Source of the DNA: Caulobacter hibisci | GTDB taxonomy: Bacteria > Pseudomonadota > Alphaproteobacteria > Caulobacterales > Caulobacteraceae | Direction: 5' to 3' | DNA: 64,000 nucleotides | Assembly: GCF_016135805.1 (NCBI RefSeq) | Contig: NZ_JADWOX010000019.1 | Coordinates: 1-64,000 of the forward strand | In this document: piece by piece, positions 17,163 through 25,462 of the stretch | How positions within the stretch are numbered: position 1 is the first letter of the stretch | Layout: each line of letters begins with the position of its first letter | Notes under the pieces: model-generated | Seen by the model: the letters and a program-made list of their open reading frames with translations, nothing else | Told to the model about the DNA's origin: nothing | Databases searched by the model: none | Translations under genes and position numbers: made by a program

Positions 17163-19139
17163 ATGGCAAACGGCGCCTTCGGCGGAAACAAGCCGGCGAA
17201 GACTTCTCGCACGCCGCTCCAGGCGGCGCTCTATTGGGCGACGGTGCTGGGGGTCTGGGGGCTGATCTTCGTGGTCACCTTCTTTGCGGTGTTCGCGCGC
17301 GACCTGCCCGACACCTCGAAGCTTTACGACGTCACCCGCCAGCCCTCGATCAACTATCTCGACCGCTCGGGCGCCCTGCTGGCCGTGCGCGGCAGCCAGT
17401 ATGCGCCGCCGGTCGACATCGACGCCCTGCCCGAATACGTGCCGGCCGCCTTCGTCGCCATCGAGGACCGCCAGTTCTACCACCACTTCGGGTTCAACCC
17501 CTGGGGCATCGCCCGCTCGCTGATCTGGAACGTCACCCATGACGGCGGCCCCCAGCGCGGCGGCTCCACCATCACCCAGCAGCTGGCCCGCAACCTGTTC
17601 CTCAGCCCGGCCCAGAACTACAAGCGCAAGGCCCAGGAGCTGATCCTGGCCGTCTGGCTGGAGCTGAAGTTCAGCAAGAAGCAGATCCTGGCCCTCTACA
17701 TGAACCGGGTCTATTTCGGCGCCGGCGCCTACGGCATCGAGGCCGCCTCGCAGCGCTATTTCAACAAGCCCGCCTCGCAGCTGACGATCGGCGAGAGCGC
17801 CCTGCTGGCCGGCATGATGAAGGGCCCGGCCCGCTATTCGCCGGTCAGCGCCAGCGAGCGCGCCGCCCGCCGCGCCACCGTCGTGCTCGACGAGATGGTG
17901 CGCATCAAGGCCATCACCGCCGAACAGCGCGACGAGGCCTTCAAGACCCCCGTGCAGGTGTCGGCCACCCTGGCCAACCAGCGCGCCCAGTATTTCACCG
18001 ACTATGTCGACGCCCAGGTCCGCTCGCTGGTCGGCGAGCCCACCGAGGACCTGGTGGTCGAGACCACGCTGGACCTGCCGATCCAGGTCGCGGCCGAGCG
18101 CGCCGTGCAGCTGGGCGTCGAGGGCCACCTGAAGCAGGGCGTGCAGCAGGCCGCCCTGGTGGCCATCGACGGCGAGGGCCGCATCCGCGCCTATGTCGGC
18201 GGCGAAGACTACGGCGAAAGCCAGTTCGACCGCGCCACCAGCGCCCGCCGCCAGGCCGGCTCCGCCTTCAAGCCGTTCGTCTACCTCACCGCCATGGACC
18301 AGGGCCGCAACCCGTCGGTCATGGTGGTCGACGAGCCGGTGAAGATCGGCAACTGGGAGCCGAAGAACTACACCAACACCTTCCTGGGCCCCATGACCCT
18401 GCAGACGGCCCTGGCCCAGTCGATCAACACGGTCGCCGCGCGCCTGGCCAACGAGGTCGGCACCAGCAACGTCGCCGCCACGGCCCGGCGCCTGGGCATC
18501 ACCAGCAAGATCCAGCTGGACCCGTCGATGGCCCTGGGCGCCGTCGAGGTCAGCCCGCTGGAAATGGCCCAGGCCTACGCCCCGTTCTCCAACGGCGGCT
18601 TCCTGGCCAAGGGCTACGGCATCCAGCGCATCCGCACCGCCAGCGGCCGGGTGCTCTACGACCACAATGTCGACAAGCAGCCGCGTCCGTCGGTGATCGG
18701 CTCGCCGTCGCTGCAATACATGAACCAGATGATGCGCCAGGTGGTGAACGGCGGCACGGGCGGTCGCGCCAAGGTCGCCGGCTACGACATCGCCGGCAAG
18801 ACCGGCACCACCAGCGACTACAAGGACGCCTGGTTCGTCGGCTACACCGGCGGCTTCGTCGCCGCGGTGTGGACCGGCAAGGACGACAACACCGCCATGA
18901 AGCGGGTCAGCGGCGGTGGTCCCCCGGCCGAGATCTGGAAGGTGTTCATGAGCTCGGCCCTGCCGCGCCTGAAGGCCACCCCGATCCCCGGCGGCTTCGC
19001 CGAGGCTCCGGCTCCGACCGAAGACCCGATCGGCGACATCCTCGGCGGCGGCGAGACCCCGACCGCCGAGCCGGGCGCGACCCCGCCGCCGGCGGCGGGT
19101 CAGCCGGCCCAGCAGACGGCGCCGGAACTGCCCTACTAG
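17163..19139 (+). CDS. Class A penicillin-binding protein (PBP1A-type)
   Basis: The 658-residue protein has a cytoplasmic N-terminus, one membrane segment (about residues 20-45), a glycosyltransferase-51 domain with catalytic E101 in AIEDRQFYHHFG and the RGGSTITQQLARN motif, and a transpeptidase domain with SAFK (S367), SIN and KTGT (K546) boxes, then a Pro/Ala-rich C-terminal tail. It polymerises and cross-links peptidoglycan. I prefer the ATG at 17163 (AGGG upstream) to a GTG/TTG-type start at 17100. Caulobacteria encode several paralogues and I cannot say which this is. Confidence 0.95.
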   Translation: MANGAFGGNKPAKTSRTPLQAALYWATVLGVWGLIFVVTFFAVFARDLPDTSKLYDVTRQPSINYLDRSGALLAVRGSQYAPPVDIDALPEYVPAAFVAIEDRQFYHHFGFNPWGIARSLIWNVTHDGGPQRGGSTITQQLARNLFLSPAQNYKRKAQELILAVWLELKFSKKQILALYMNRVYFGAGAYGIEAASQRYFNKPASQLTIGESALLAGMMKGPARYSPVSASERAARRATVVLDEMVRIKAITAEQRDEAFKTPVQVSATLANQRAQYFTDYVDAQVRSLVGEPTEDLVVETTLDLPIQVAAERAVQLGVEGHLKQGVQQAALVAIDGEGRIRAYVGGEDYGESQFDRATSARRQAGSAFKPFVYLTAMDQGRNPSVMVVDEPVKIGNWEPKNYTNTFLGPMTLQTALAQSINTVAARLANEVGTSNVAATARRLGITSKIQLDPSMALGAVEVSPLEMAQAYAPFSNGGFLAKGYGIQRIRTASGRVLYDHNVDKQPRPSVIGSPSLQYMNQMMRQVVNGGTGGRAKVAGYDIAGKTGTTSDYKDAWFVGYTGGFVAAVWTGKDDNTAMKRVSGGGPPAEIWKVFMSSALPRLKATPIPGGFAEAPAPTEDPIGDILGGGETPTAEPGATPPPAAGQPAQQTAPELPY

Positions 19140-19214
19140 CCGTGTACGGAACCTCGAAGCGCCCCGGGAGCTAAGCCTCCGCTGGAGCTGAGCCTCCGCT
19201 TCAGGGGAGCTTCG

Positions 19215-20429
19215 ATGACCGGCGCAACGATCAAGCGCGACCTTCGCACGGGCCGCTCGCTGTGGGCGGACAGTCGGGGCCTCGGCGTGCCGACGCGGCC
19301 GCTGGCCAAGGCGATCAGCGTCGATGTGGCCATCGTGGGGGCCGGGATCAGCGGCGCCTTCATGGCCCATGAACTATCGCGGGATCACGCCGTGGCGGTG
19401 CTGGACCGCCGCCCCCCGCTGACCGGCTCGACCATCGCCTCGACCGCCCTGCTGCAATGGGAGATCGATCTGCCGCTGACGGCCCTGGCGGAGAAGATCG
19501 GCCAGGCCAGGGCCCGGCGGGCCTATCTGCGCTCGCGGTCCGCCGTCGACGCCCTCAAGCGGATCGTCGCCGACGAGCGGATCCCCTGCGGCCTGAAGGC
19601 CAAGTCCTCGCTCTATCTGGCGGGCGACGACTACGGCCATCGGGCTCTGGAAGCGGAAGCCGAGGCGCGGGCGGCGATCAGCCTGGACAGCCGCTATCTC
19701 GGAGCCGCCCAGCTGCGCGAGCGGTTCGGGATCGAACGCACCGGCGCCATCGTCTCCAGCGGCTCGGCCAGCGGCGACCCGGCCCGGCTGGCCGCCGGCC
19801 TGCTGCGGCGGGCGGCGGCGCGGGGCGCCAGGATCTGGTCGCCGGTCGAGGTGCTGCAAGCCGTCAGCGATCCGGACGGGGTGACCCTGCTGACCGACGC
19901 CGGCCAGGCCCTGCGGGCCAGGGCGGTGGTGTTCTGCTGCGGCTACGAATTTCCCAAGGGCGTGCCGACGCCGGGCGCGAGCGTGATCTCGACCTGGGCG
20001 ATGGCCTCGAAACCGCGCAGTCGTTGCCCGGCCTGGCTGCGGGACATGCTGGTGTGGGAGGCGTCCGATCCGTACCTCTATGTCCGCATGGGCGGCGATG
20101 GCCGGCTGATCGCCGGCGGCGAGGACGAGGCCTCGCCCGACGCCCACCAGGATCCGGCCAAGCTGAAGCGCAAGTGCGAGGCCGTGGCGAGAAAGCTGAA
20201 GGCCCTGCTGCCCGAGGCGGACTTCGAGATCGACTACGGCTGGGCCGGGGCGTTCGGCTCCAGCGCCACGGGCCTGCCCAGCATCGGGCCGGTCGAGGGC
20301 ATGGAACACACCTGGGCGGTGATGGGCTTCGGCGGCAACGGCATCACCTATTCGGTCATCGCCTCGCAGATCGTGGCGGCCCAGGTCCGGGGCGGCGACG
20401 ATCCGGACGCGGATCTTTATCGCGCCTGA
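19215..20429 (+). CDS. FAD-dependent oxidoreductase (DAO family)
   Basis: The 404-residue protein has an FAD-binding Rossmann motif (VDVAIVGAGISGAFMAHEL, about residues 37-55), a central substrate domain, and a C-terminal second FAD motif (GFGGNGITYSVIAS). This is the D-amino-acid-oxidase/glycine-oxidase fold. The substrate cannot be told from sequence. The start has AGGGGAG upstream. Just before it is a direct repeat of GAGCT(A/G)AGCCTCCGCT at about 19167-19201. Confidence 0.9.
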   Translation: MTGATIKRDLRTGRSLWADSRGLGVPTRPLAKAISVDVAIVGAGISGAFMAHELSRDHAVAVLDRRPPLTGSTIASTALLQWEIDLPLTALAEKIGQARARRAYLRSRSAVDALKRIVADERIPCGLKAKSSLYLAGDDYGHRALEAEAEARAAISLDSRYLGAAQLRERFGIERTGAIVSSGSASGDPARLAAGLLRRAAARGARIWSPVEVLQAVSDPDGVTLLTDAGQALRARAVVFCCGYEFPKGVPTPGASVISTWAMASKPRSRCPAWLRDMLVWEASDPYLYVRMGGDGRLIAGGEDEASPDAHQDPAKLKRKCEAVARKLKALLPEADFEIDYGWAGAFGSSATGLPSIGPVEGMEHTWAVMGFGGNGITYSVIASQIVAAQVRGGDDPDADLYRA

Positions 20430-20514
20430 CCCTCCGGTCGCGGCGGCGGGAACGGAGGGCGGAGCGCTTCGTTGCTCCGGCCGAGCGCACGAGAAGGCGG
20501 GACGAGAAGGCGGC

Positions 20515-21381
20515 ATGGCCCACGCATCGGTCTGGAAACTCAAGCACTGGCCGCCGAAGGTCCTTCGCGGGCTCGACCTGCGCACGGCGCTCGAATGGGC
20601 CTCGCGGCTGGGCTACGCGGCGCGAGGCGCGGTCTATGTGGGTCTCGGGGGCCTCGCCCTGCTGGCGGCGACCGATCTCGCGCCCCGGGCGCGCGGGGCC
20701 AAGGCCATGCTGGCGGCCTGGGCCCAGTGGCCGCCGGGCCTGGTGCTGATCGCCCTGGTGGCGGCGGGGCTGGCGGGGTTCGCGGTCTGGCGTGGTTTGC
20801 AGGCGGGGTTCGACGCCGACCGCCACGGGACCTCGCCCAAGGCCTGGGCGGTCCGCGCCGGCCAGGCGGTCAGCGGCCTGGTCTACGGCTCGCTGGCCTG
20901 GTCGGCGCTTGAGCTGCTCGACGAGTTCGAGGATGTCGGCGAGGCCGACGAGGAGCAGACCGCCGACGCCACGGCCGCCTCGATCCTGGCCCTGCCGCAC
21001 GGCGACCTCCTGCTGTTGCTGGCGGGGCTGGTCCTGCTGGGCGTTGGCATCGGCGGCGTCGTCCAGGGCCTGGCCCAGGACTTCGCCAAGCGGCTGGACT
21101 GCGGCGAGGCCGCCTGCCGCCGGCTCGTGCCCCTGGCCCGGTTCGGCTATGCGGCGCGGGGCTTGGCGACCCTGTCGGTCGGGCTGTTCGTGGTCGGCGC
21201 CGGCTGGCACGCCCGTAGCAGCGAGGCCCGCAGCTGGGCCGGCGCCTTGCAGGCCCTGGAGCGCCAGCCGTTCGGCTCGTGGCTGTTGGCCGGGGTGGCC
21301 CTGGGGCTGGTGGCGTTCGGCGTGTTCGGCTTCGGCGAGGCGGTGTGGCGCAAGATCCGGCCGCCGGCGGAGATCGGTTAG
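20515..21381 (+). CDS. DUF1206 membrane protein
   Basis: The 288-residue membrane protein is built from three related units of about 80-90 residues, each starting with a pattern like LGYAARGAVYVGLGG, AGQAVSGLVYGSLAW and FGYAARGLATLSVGL, with two helices per unit (six in all). This triplicated arrangement defines DUF1206. The function is unknown. It follows the FAD oxidoreductase in the same direction and may be co-transcribed. Confidence 0.9.
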   Translation: MAHASVWKLKHWPPKVLRGLDLRTALEWASRLGYAARGAVYVGLGGLALLAATDLAPRARGAKAMLAAWAQWPPGLVLIALVAAGLAGFAVWRGLQAGFDADRHGTSPKAWAVRAGQAVSGLVYGSLAWSALELLDEFEDVGEADEEQTADATAASILALPHGDLLLLLAGLVLLGVGIGGVVQGLAQDFAKRLDCGEAACRRLVPLARFGYAARGLATLSVGLFVVGAGWHARSSEARSWAGALQALERQPFGSWLLAGVALGLVAFGVFGFGEAVWRKIRPPAEIG

Positions 21382-21410
21382 AGGCTCCTCACAAGGTTCC
21401 CCCACCAGAT

Positions 21411-21502
21411 GTCATCGCCCGCTTCATGCGGGCGACCCAAGCTGAGCCAGCAACGTCCGGACAAGCCGCTTGGGTCGTCCGGACAAGCCGGGCGATGATT
21501 TT
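21411..21502 (+). repeat. Dispersed repeat, family D (copy 1, forward)
   Basis: It begins GTCATCGCCCGCTTCATG and ends CCGGGCGATGAT, with GCGGGCGACCCAAGC and CGCTTGGGTCG inside. An inverted copy lies at 22760-22847, so the two copies flank the merR/glutaredoxin-MauE module. Confidence 0.8.
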
Positions 21503-21515
21503 TGAAAATATAGAG

Positions 21516-21902
21516 CTAGGTCTCGAACGCCGCGATGATCGGGCAGGGGCCTTCGTCGCCGGCGCTGCAGGTATGCAGCAGCTTCGACAGCCCCGTCCGC
21601 GCGGCCTTCAGCTCCGCGATCTTGCGATCGAGGTCAGCGATGCGCTCGCGGGCCAGTTCGCGGGCCCGAGGGCGGTCCTGGCCGGCGTCGAGGGCCAGCA
21701 GCTCGCCGATCTGCTCCAGGGTGAAGCCGGCGCCCTGGGCCGAGCGGATGAACCGCAGCCGCCGCACGGCCTCGTCGCCATAGCGCCGCATCCCTTCGCC
21801 CCGCTCGGGCGTCTCCAGCAGGCCCCGGCGCTGGTAGTAGCGGACCGTTTCCACGCCCACCCCGCCGGCCCGCGCCAGTCCCGCGATCGAATTGGCCGCC
21901 AT
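21516..21902 (-). CDS. MerR-family transcriptional regulator
   Basis: The 128-residue protein has a MerR winged helix (residues 1-70, ETVRYYQRRGLLETP and GFTLEQIGELL), a dimerisation coiled coil (75-108) and a C-terminal HTC(S)...C motif with C112 and C120. Mercury-sensing MerR uses three cysteines; the one at the helix start (C82 in the Tn501 protein) has no counterpart here, so the ligand may differ. It is divergent from the glutaredoxin-MauE gene across a 69-bp gap holding a mer-like operator, and the GGAG ribosome-binding site of this gene lies inside that operator. Confidence 0.92.
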   Translation of the reverse strand: MAANSIAGLARAGGVGVETVRYYQRRGLLETPERGEGMRRYGDEAVRRLRFIRSAQGAGFTLEQIGELLALDAGQDRPRARELARERIADLDRKIAELKAARTGLSKLLHTCSAGDEGPCPIIAAFET

Positions 21903-21905
21903 GCC

Positions 21906-21937
21906 TTGACTCCGTACCCTGGTACGGAACCCATATG
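21906..21937 (+). promoter_or_regulatory. mer-type operator/promoter with long spacer
   Basis: TTGACT (21906-21911) is followed by a perfect dyad CCGTACC-CT-GGTACGG (21912-21927) and a weak -10 (CATATG, 21932-21937) 20 bp after the -35 box. The -35 and dyad nearly match the mer operator of Tn501/Tn21 (TTGACTCCGTAC-N4-GTACGGAA), including the over-long spacer that MerR activators correct by DNA distortion. It should drive the glutaredoxin-MauE gene. Confidence 0.85.
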
Positions 21938-21971
21938 AGGCGGGTCCCGTACGCGTACAAGGAGACCCGCC

Positions 21972-22730
21972 GTGAGTTCAGCCGCCCAAACTGGTCCCAA
22001 GACCGCCGTCCTCTACCGCATGGTGATGGACAGGCACGTCTGCCCCTACGGCCTGAAGGCGCGCCACCTGCTGCGTTCCAAGGGCTATGCGGTCGAGGAC
22101 CATCCCCTGACGACGCGGGAGGAAACCGACGCCTTCAAGGCGCAGCATGGCGTCAAGACCACGCCGCAGGTGTTCATCGGCGGCGAGCGGATCGGCGGCT
22201 TCGACGACCTGCGGCGCTGGTTCGGGATCAAGCCCCGCGATCCCAAGGCCAAGACCTATCGGCCGGTGATCACTCTCTTCGCCATGACCGCTCTCTTGGC
22301 CCTGGCGGCGACCTATGTCGTCGACGGCGCGTTGCTCACCCTGCGGGCGGCCGAGTGGTTCATCAGCTTTTCCATGGTCGTGCTGGCCATCCAGAAGCTA
22401 CGCGACGTCGAGAGCTTCTCGTCGATGTTCCTGGGCTACGACCTGCTGGCCAAGCGCTGGGTTCCGTACGGCTACATCTATCCGTTCGCGGAGGGTCTGG
22501 CCGGTGTGCTGATGACGGCCGGCGTGCTGACCTGGTTCTCCGCGCCGCTCGCTTTGGTGATCGGCGGGATCGGCGCGGTCTCGGTGTTCAAGGCCGTCTA
22601 TCTCGACAAGCGCGACCTGAAATGCGCCTGCGTCGGCGGCGACAGCAACGTGCCGCTGGGCGGGGTGTCGCTGCTGGAGAACGTGATGATGGTGGCGATG
22701 GCGGTGTGGATGTTGGTTCGCGGCCACTGA
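21972..22730 (+). CDS. Glutaredoxin-MauE membrane fusion protein
   Basis: The 252-residue protein has a glutaredoxin domain (about residues 10-85) with a monothiol-like CPYG active site and the TTPQVFIGGERIGG cis-proline and glutathione motif, then a four-helix MauE/DoxX-type membrane domain (about 95-250) with a cysteine pair in LKCACVGGDSNVPLG. MauE-like domains assist thiol/disulfide transfer at the membrane. The gene is preceded by a mer-type promoter and a divergent MerR regulator, so it is probably induced by metal or thiol stress. No classical merT/P/A genes are present. Confidence 0.9.
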   Translation: MSSAAQTGPKTAVLYRMVMDRHVCPYGLKARHLLRSKGYAVEDHPLTTREETDAFKAQHGVKTTPQVFIGGERIGGFDDLRRWFGIKPRDPKAKTYRPVITLFAMTALLALAATYVVDGALLTLRAAEWFISFSMVVLAIQKLRDVESFSSMFLGYDLLAKRWVPYGYIYPFAEGLAGVLMTAGVLTWFSAPLALVIGGIGAVSVFKAVYLDKRDLKCACVGGDSNVPLGGVSLLENVMMVAMAVWMLVRGH

Positions 22731-22759
22731 CGGGAAGGCCAACCACCAACAAAAAAGAA

Positions 22760-22847
22760 GTCATCGCCCGGCTTGTCCGGGCGACCCAAGCGGCCTGTCA
22801 GGATCGGCGAGTTCAGCTTGGGTCGCCCGCATGAAGCGGGCGATGAC
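22760..22847 (-). repeat. Dispersed repeat, family D (copy 2, inverted)
   Basis: Its reverse complement begins GTCATCGCCCGCTTCATG and continues CGGGCGACCCAAGCTGA, matching copy 1 at 21411-21502. It lies at the ends of the convergent glutaredoxin-MauE and acyl-CoA dehydrogenase genes. Confidence 0.8.
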
Positions 22848-22878
22848 TTCCTATTTTTGGGACCTGCTTTTCTGGGTC

Positions 22879-24627
22879 CTAGTGAACCCCCAGGGCCTCC
22901 GGCGTCACCGCCACCAGGTCCGCGTCGCCCAGGGTGACGGCGGCCAGTTGGCCCGGCACTTGCGCCAGCACGCTCTCGGCATAAATCCGCAGCAGTTGGC
23001 CGCGCAGGGCTTCGGCCCCCGGGGCCAGGGCGCCCTTGGCGAGCATCCAGCCGCCGACCGTGTCGCCCAGCAGCTTGAGGTAGGCCGTCGCGCCGCTGAG
23101 GGCGTCGGGCATGGCGCGGGCGCGGCGGTCGACCAGCCAGGCGGTGGCCGAGGCGGCCGCGTCGAGGGCGGCTTCCAGGCGGCCGGCGACCGGCGTCAGC
23201 GAGGCGTCGGCGGCCTTGAGCGCTTCGATGGTGTCGCGGATGTCGTCCATCAGGTCGGCCACGGCCTGACCGTCGGCCAGACCCAGTTTGCGGCCGATCA
23301 GGTCGATGGCCTGGATGCCGTTGGTGCCCTCGTAGATCGGGGTGATGCGGGCGTCGCGATAGTGCTGGGCAGCGCCCGTTTCCTCGATGAAACCCATGCC
23401 GCCGTGGATCTGCACGCCCAGCGAGGCGACCTCGACGCCGACGTCGGTCGACCAGGCCTTGGCGATCGGGGTCAGCAGCTCCTCGCGCAGCTTGGCGGTG
23501 GCGCGCACGGCCGGGTCGCTGGCGGCGTGGGCCAGGTCGGCGGCGACGGCGGTCGACAGGCAGATGCCGCGCGCGGCCTCGATCTTGGCCTTCATCAGCA
23601 GCAGGGTGCGGCGCACGTCCGGGTGATCGAACAGGCGGGTCGGATAGGCGCCGGTCCAGGCCGAACGGCCCTGCACGCGCTCCAGGCTGAAGTTCAGGGC
23701 CTGCTGGTAGGCGCGCTCGGCGATGGCGGTGCCTTGCGCTCCGACCTGAAGGCGGGCGGCGTTCATCATCGTGAACATGTGGGCCACGCCCTGGTGCAGC
23801 GTGCCGACCAGCTCGGCCTTGGCGCCCTCGAACAGCATGACGCAGGTGGGCGAGCCGTGGATGCCCAGCTTGTGCTCCAGCCCGCCGACGCGCACGTCGT
23901 TGACCACGCCCGGCTTGCCGCTCTCGTCGATCAGCACCTTGGAGGCCAGGAACAGCGACACGCCCTTCACGCCGGCCGGGGCGTCGGGGGTGCGGGCCAG
24001 CACCAGGTGGACGATGTTGTCGGTGGCGTCGTGGTCGCCCCAGGTGATGAAGATCTTCTGGCCGCTGATCGTCCAGCCGCCCTGGCCGTCCGGCGTGGCC
24101 ATGGTGGTGATGGCGGCCAGGTCCGAGCCGGCCTGGGGCTCGGTCAGGTTCATGGTGCCGGTCCATTCGCCGGAGACCAGCTTGGGCAGGAACAGGGCCT
24201 TGTGGCGCTCGGTGCCGTGCAGGGCCAGGGCCTCGATGGCCCCCAGGCTCAGCATCGGGCACAGGCCGAAGGCCATGTTGGCCGCCTGCACCATCTCCAA
24301 CGTGGCGATCTCCAGCGCCTTGGGCAGGCCCTGGCCGCCGTGCTCGGGCGCGGCCGCCAGGCTGGTCCAGCCGGCCTCGGCGAAGGCCTTGTAGGCCTCG
24401 GCGAAGCCGGGGGCGCTGCGCACCACGCCGTTCTCCAGCTTGGCGCCGACCAGGTCGCCGGCCCGGTTGATCGGGGCCAGCACCTCGGCGGCGAACACGC
24501 CGGCGGCCTCCAGCACGGCGTCGACGGTGTCGGAATCGGCCTCGGGATAGGCGTCGGCGAGCTGGTCGAAGCCGGCCACGTGGCGCAGCGAGAAGGCAAG
24601 GTCGCGGACGGGGGCGCGGAAGGTCAT
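22879..24627 (-). CDS. Acyl-CoA dehydrogenase with C-terminal extension (FadE/DmdC type)
   Basis: The 582-residue protein begins MTFRAPVRDLAFSLRHVAG, typical of the long acyl-CoA dehydrogenases related to DmdC, and shows the ACAD N-terminal, middle (FITWGDHDATDNIVHLVLA) and C-terminal domains, with the catalytic-base loop IYEGTNGIQAIDLIGRKL and an extra C-terminal helical domain. It oxidises an acyl-CoA to the enoyl-CoA with FAD. I use the ATG at 24627; an upstream start at 24720 lacks family support. It is monocistronic. Confidence 0.93.
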   Translation of the reverse strand: MTFRAPVRDLAFSLRHVAGFDQLADAYPEADSDTVDAVLEAAGVFAAEVLAPINRAGDLVGAKLENGVVRSAPGFAEAYKAFAEAGWTSLAAAPEHGGQGLPKALEIATLEMVQAANMAFGLCPMLSLGAIEALALHGTERHKALFLPKLVSGEWTGTMNLTEPQAGSDLAAITTMATPDGQGGWTISGQKIFITWGDHDATDNIVHLVLARTPDAPAGVKGVSLFLASKVLIDESGKPGVVNDVRVGGLEHKLGIHGSPTCVMLFEGAKAELVGTLHQGVAHMFTMMNAARLQVGAQGTAIAERAYQQALNFSLERVQGRSAWTGAYPTRLFDHPDVRRTLLLMKAKIEAARGICLSTAVAADLAHAASDPAVRATAKLREELLTPIAKAWSTDVGVEVASLGVQIHGGMGFIEETGAAQHYRDARITPIYEGTNGIQAIDLIGRKLGLADGQAVADLMDDIRDTIEALKAADASLTPVAGRLEAALDAAASATAWLVDRRARAMPDALSGATAYLKLLGDTVGGWMLAKGALAPGAEALRGQLLRIYAESVLAQVPGQLAAVTLGDADLVAVTPEALGVH

Positions 24628-24814
24628 GCAGGGGCCGTTCTGTTCAAGCGTCGGGGCGCAGTTATGTGATCCCTGTTTAGATCGCTCGACCCGCCACGCC
24701 AAGGACCGCCAGGCGATCACGGCTTCGTGAGAAGACGCCCCTTCAACTGAGCGGCGAAGTTCTTAAGTCGGGGAAATCGTAACCGTCACTATGACAGTTT
24801 GGAGAATTCGAACC

Positions 24815-25438
24815 ATGGCTCGCCCCTTCGCCTACGCCATCCTGGCCGGCGCCCTTCTCGCCGCTCCCTTCGCGGCCCCGGCCGTCGCCCTGGCGCAACC
24901 GGCGACGGATCCCGCCGCCGCCCCCAAGGGCGACTGGGCCCTGGACAAGCGCCACGCCAGCCTGACCCTGCGCGTCAAGCACTTCGGCACCTCGAACTAC
25001 ACCTTCCGCCTGTCGGGCCTCGATGGCGCCTACAGCTTCGATCCGGCCAAGCCGCTCGACACCAAGGTCAGCATCGCCGTCGACCCGAAGTCGGTCGACA
25101 CCGGCCTGCCGAACTTCAACAAGGAAATCTCGGACGATCCGAAGTTCTTCGACTCGACCAAGTATCCGACCATCACCTTCGTCTCGACCAAGCTGGACCA
25201 GACCGCGCCCGGCAAGGGCAAGCTGACCGGCGACCTGACCTTCCGCGGCGTGACCAAGCCGGTGACCCTGGACGTCACCTACAACGGTTTCGCCAAGACC
25301 CCGTTCGGCAGCCAGATCATGGGCTTCTCGGCCACCGGCAAGATCAAGCGCTCGGAGTTCGGCTTCACCCACCTGGTGCCGCTGGTCTCGGACGACGTCG
25401 ACCTGGCGATCGAAGCCGAATTCAATCCGAAGAAGTAA
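24815..25438 (+). CDS. YceI-family periplasmic protein
   Basis: The 207-residue protein has a signal peptide (MARPFAYAILAGALLAAPFA..., cleavage near VALA/QPA) and a YceI lipocalin-like barrel (WALDKRHASLTLRVKHFG ... SKLDQTAPGKGKLTGDLTFRGVTKPVTLDV). YceI proteins bind polyisoprenoid-type lipids in the periplasm. GGAG lies 10 bp before the chosen ATG; an upstream ATG at 24791 has no site. It is followed after 24 bp by a cytochrome b561-YceI fusion, so the two are likely co-transcribed. Confidence 0.95.
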   Translation: MARPFAYAILAGALLAAPFAAPAVALAQPATDPAAAPKGDWALDKRHASLTLRVKHFGTSNYTFRLSGLDGAYSFDPAKPLDTKVSIAVDPKSVDTGLPNFNKEISDDPKFFDSTKYPTITFVSTKLDQTAPGKGKLTGDLTFRGVTKPVTLDVTYNGFAKTPFGSQIMGFSATGKIKRSEFGFTHLVPLVSDDVDLAIEAEFNPKK

Positions 25439-25462
25439 GATCCTGAACTAAGGGACGGCCCA

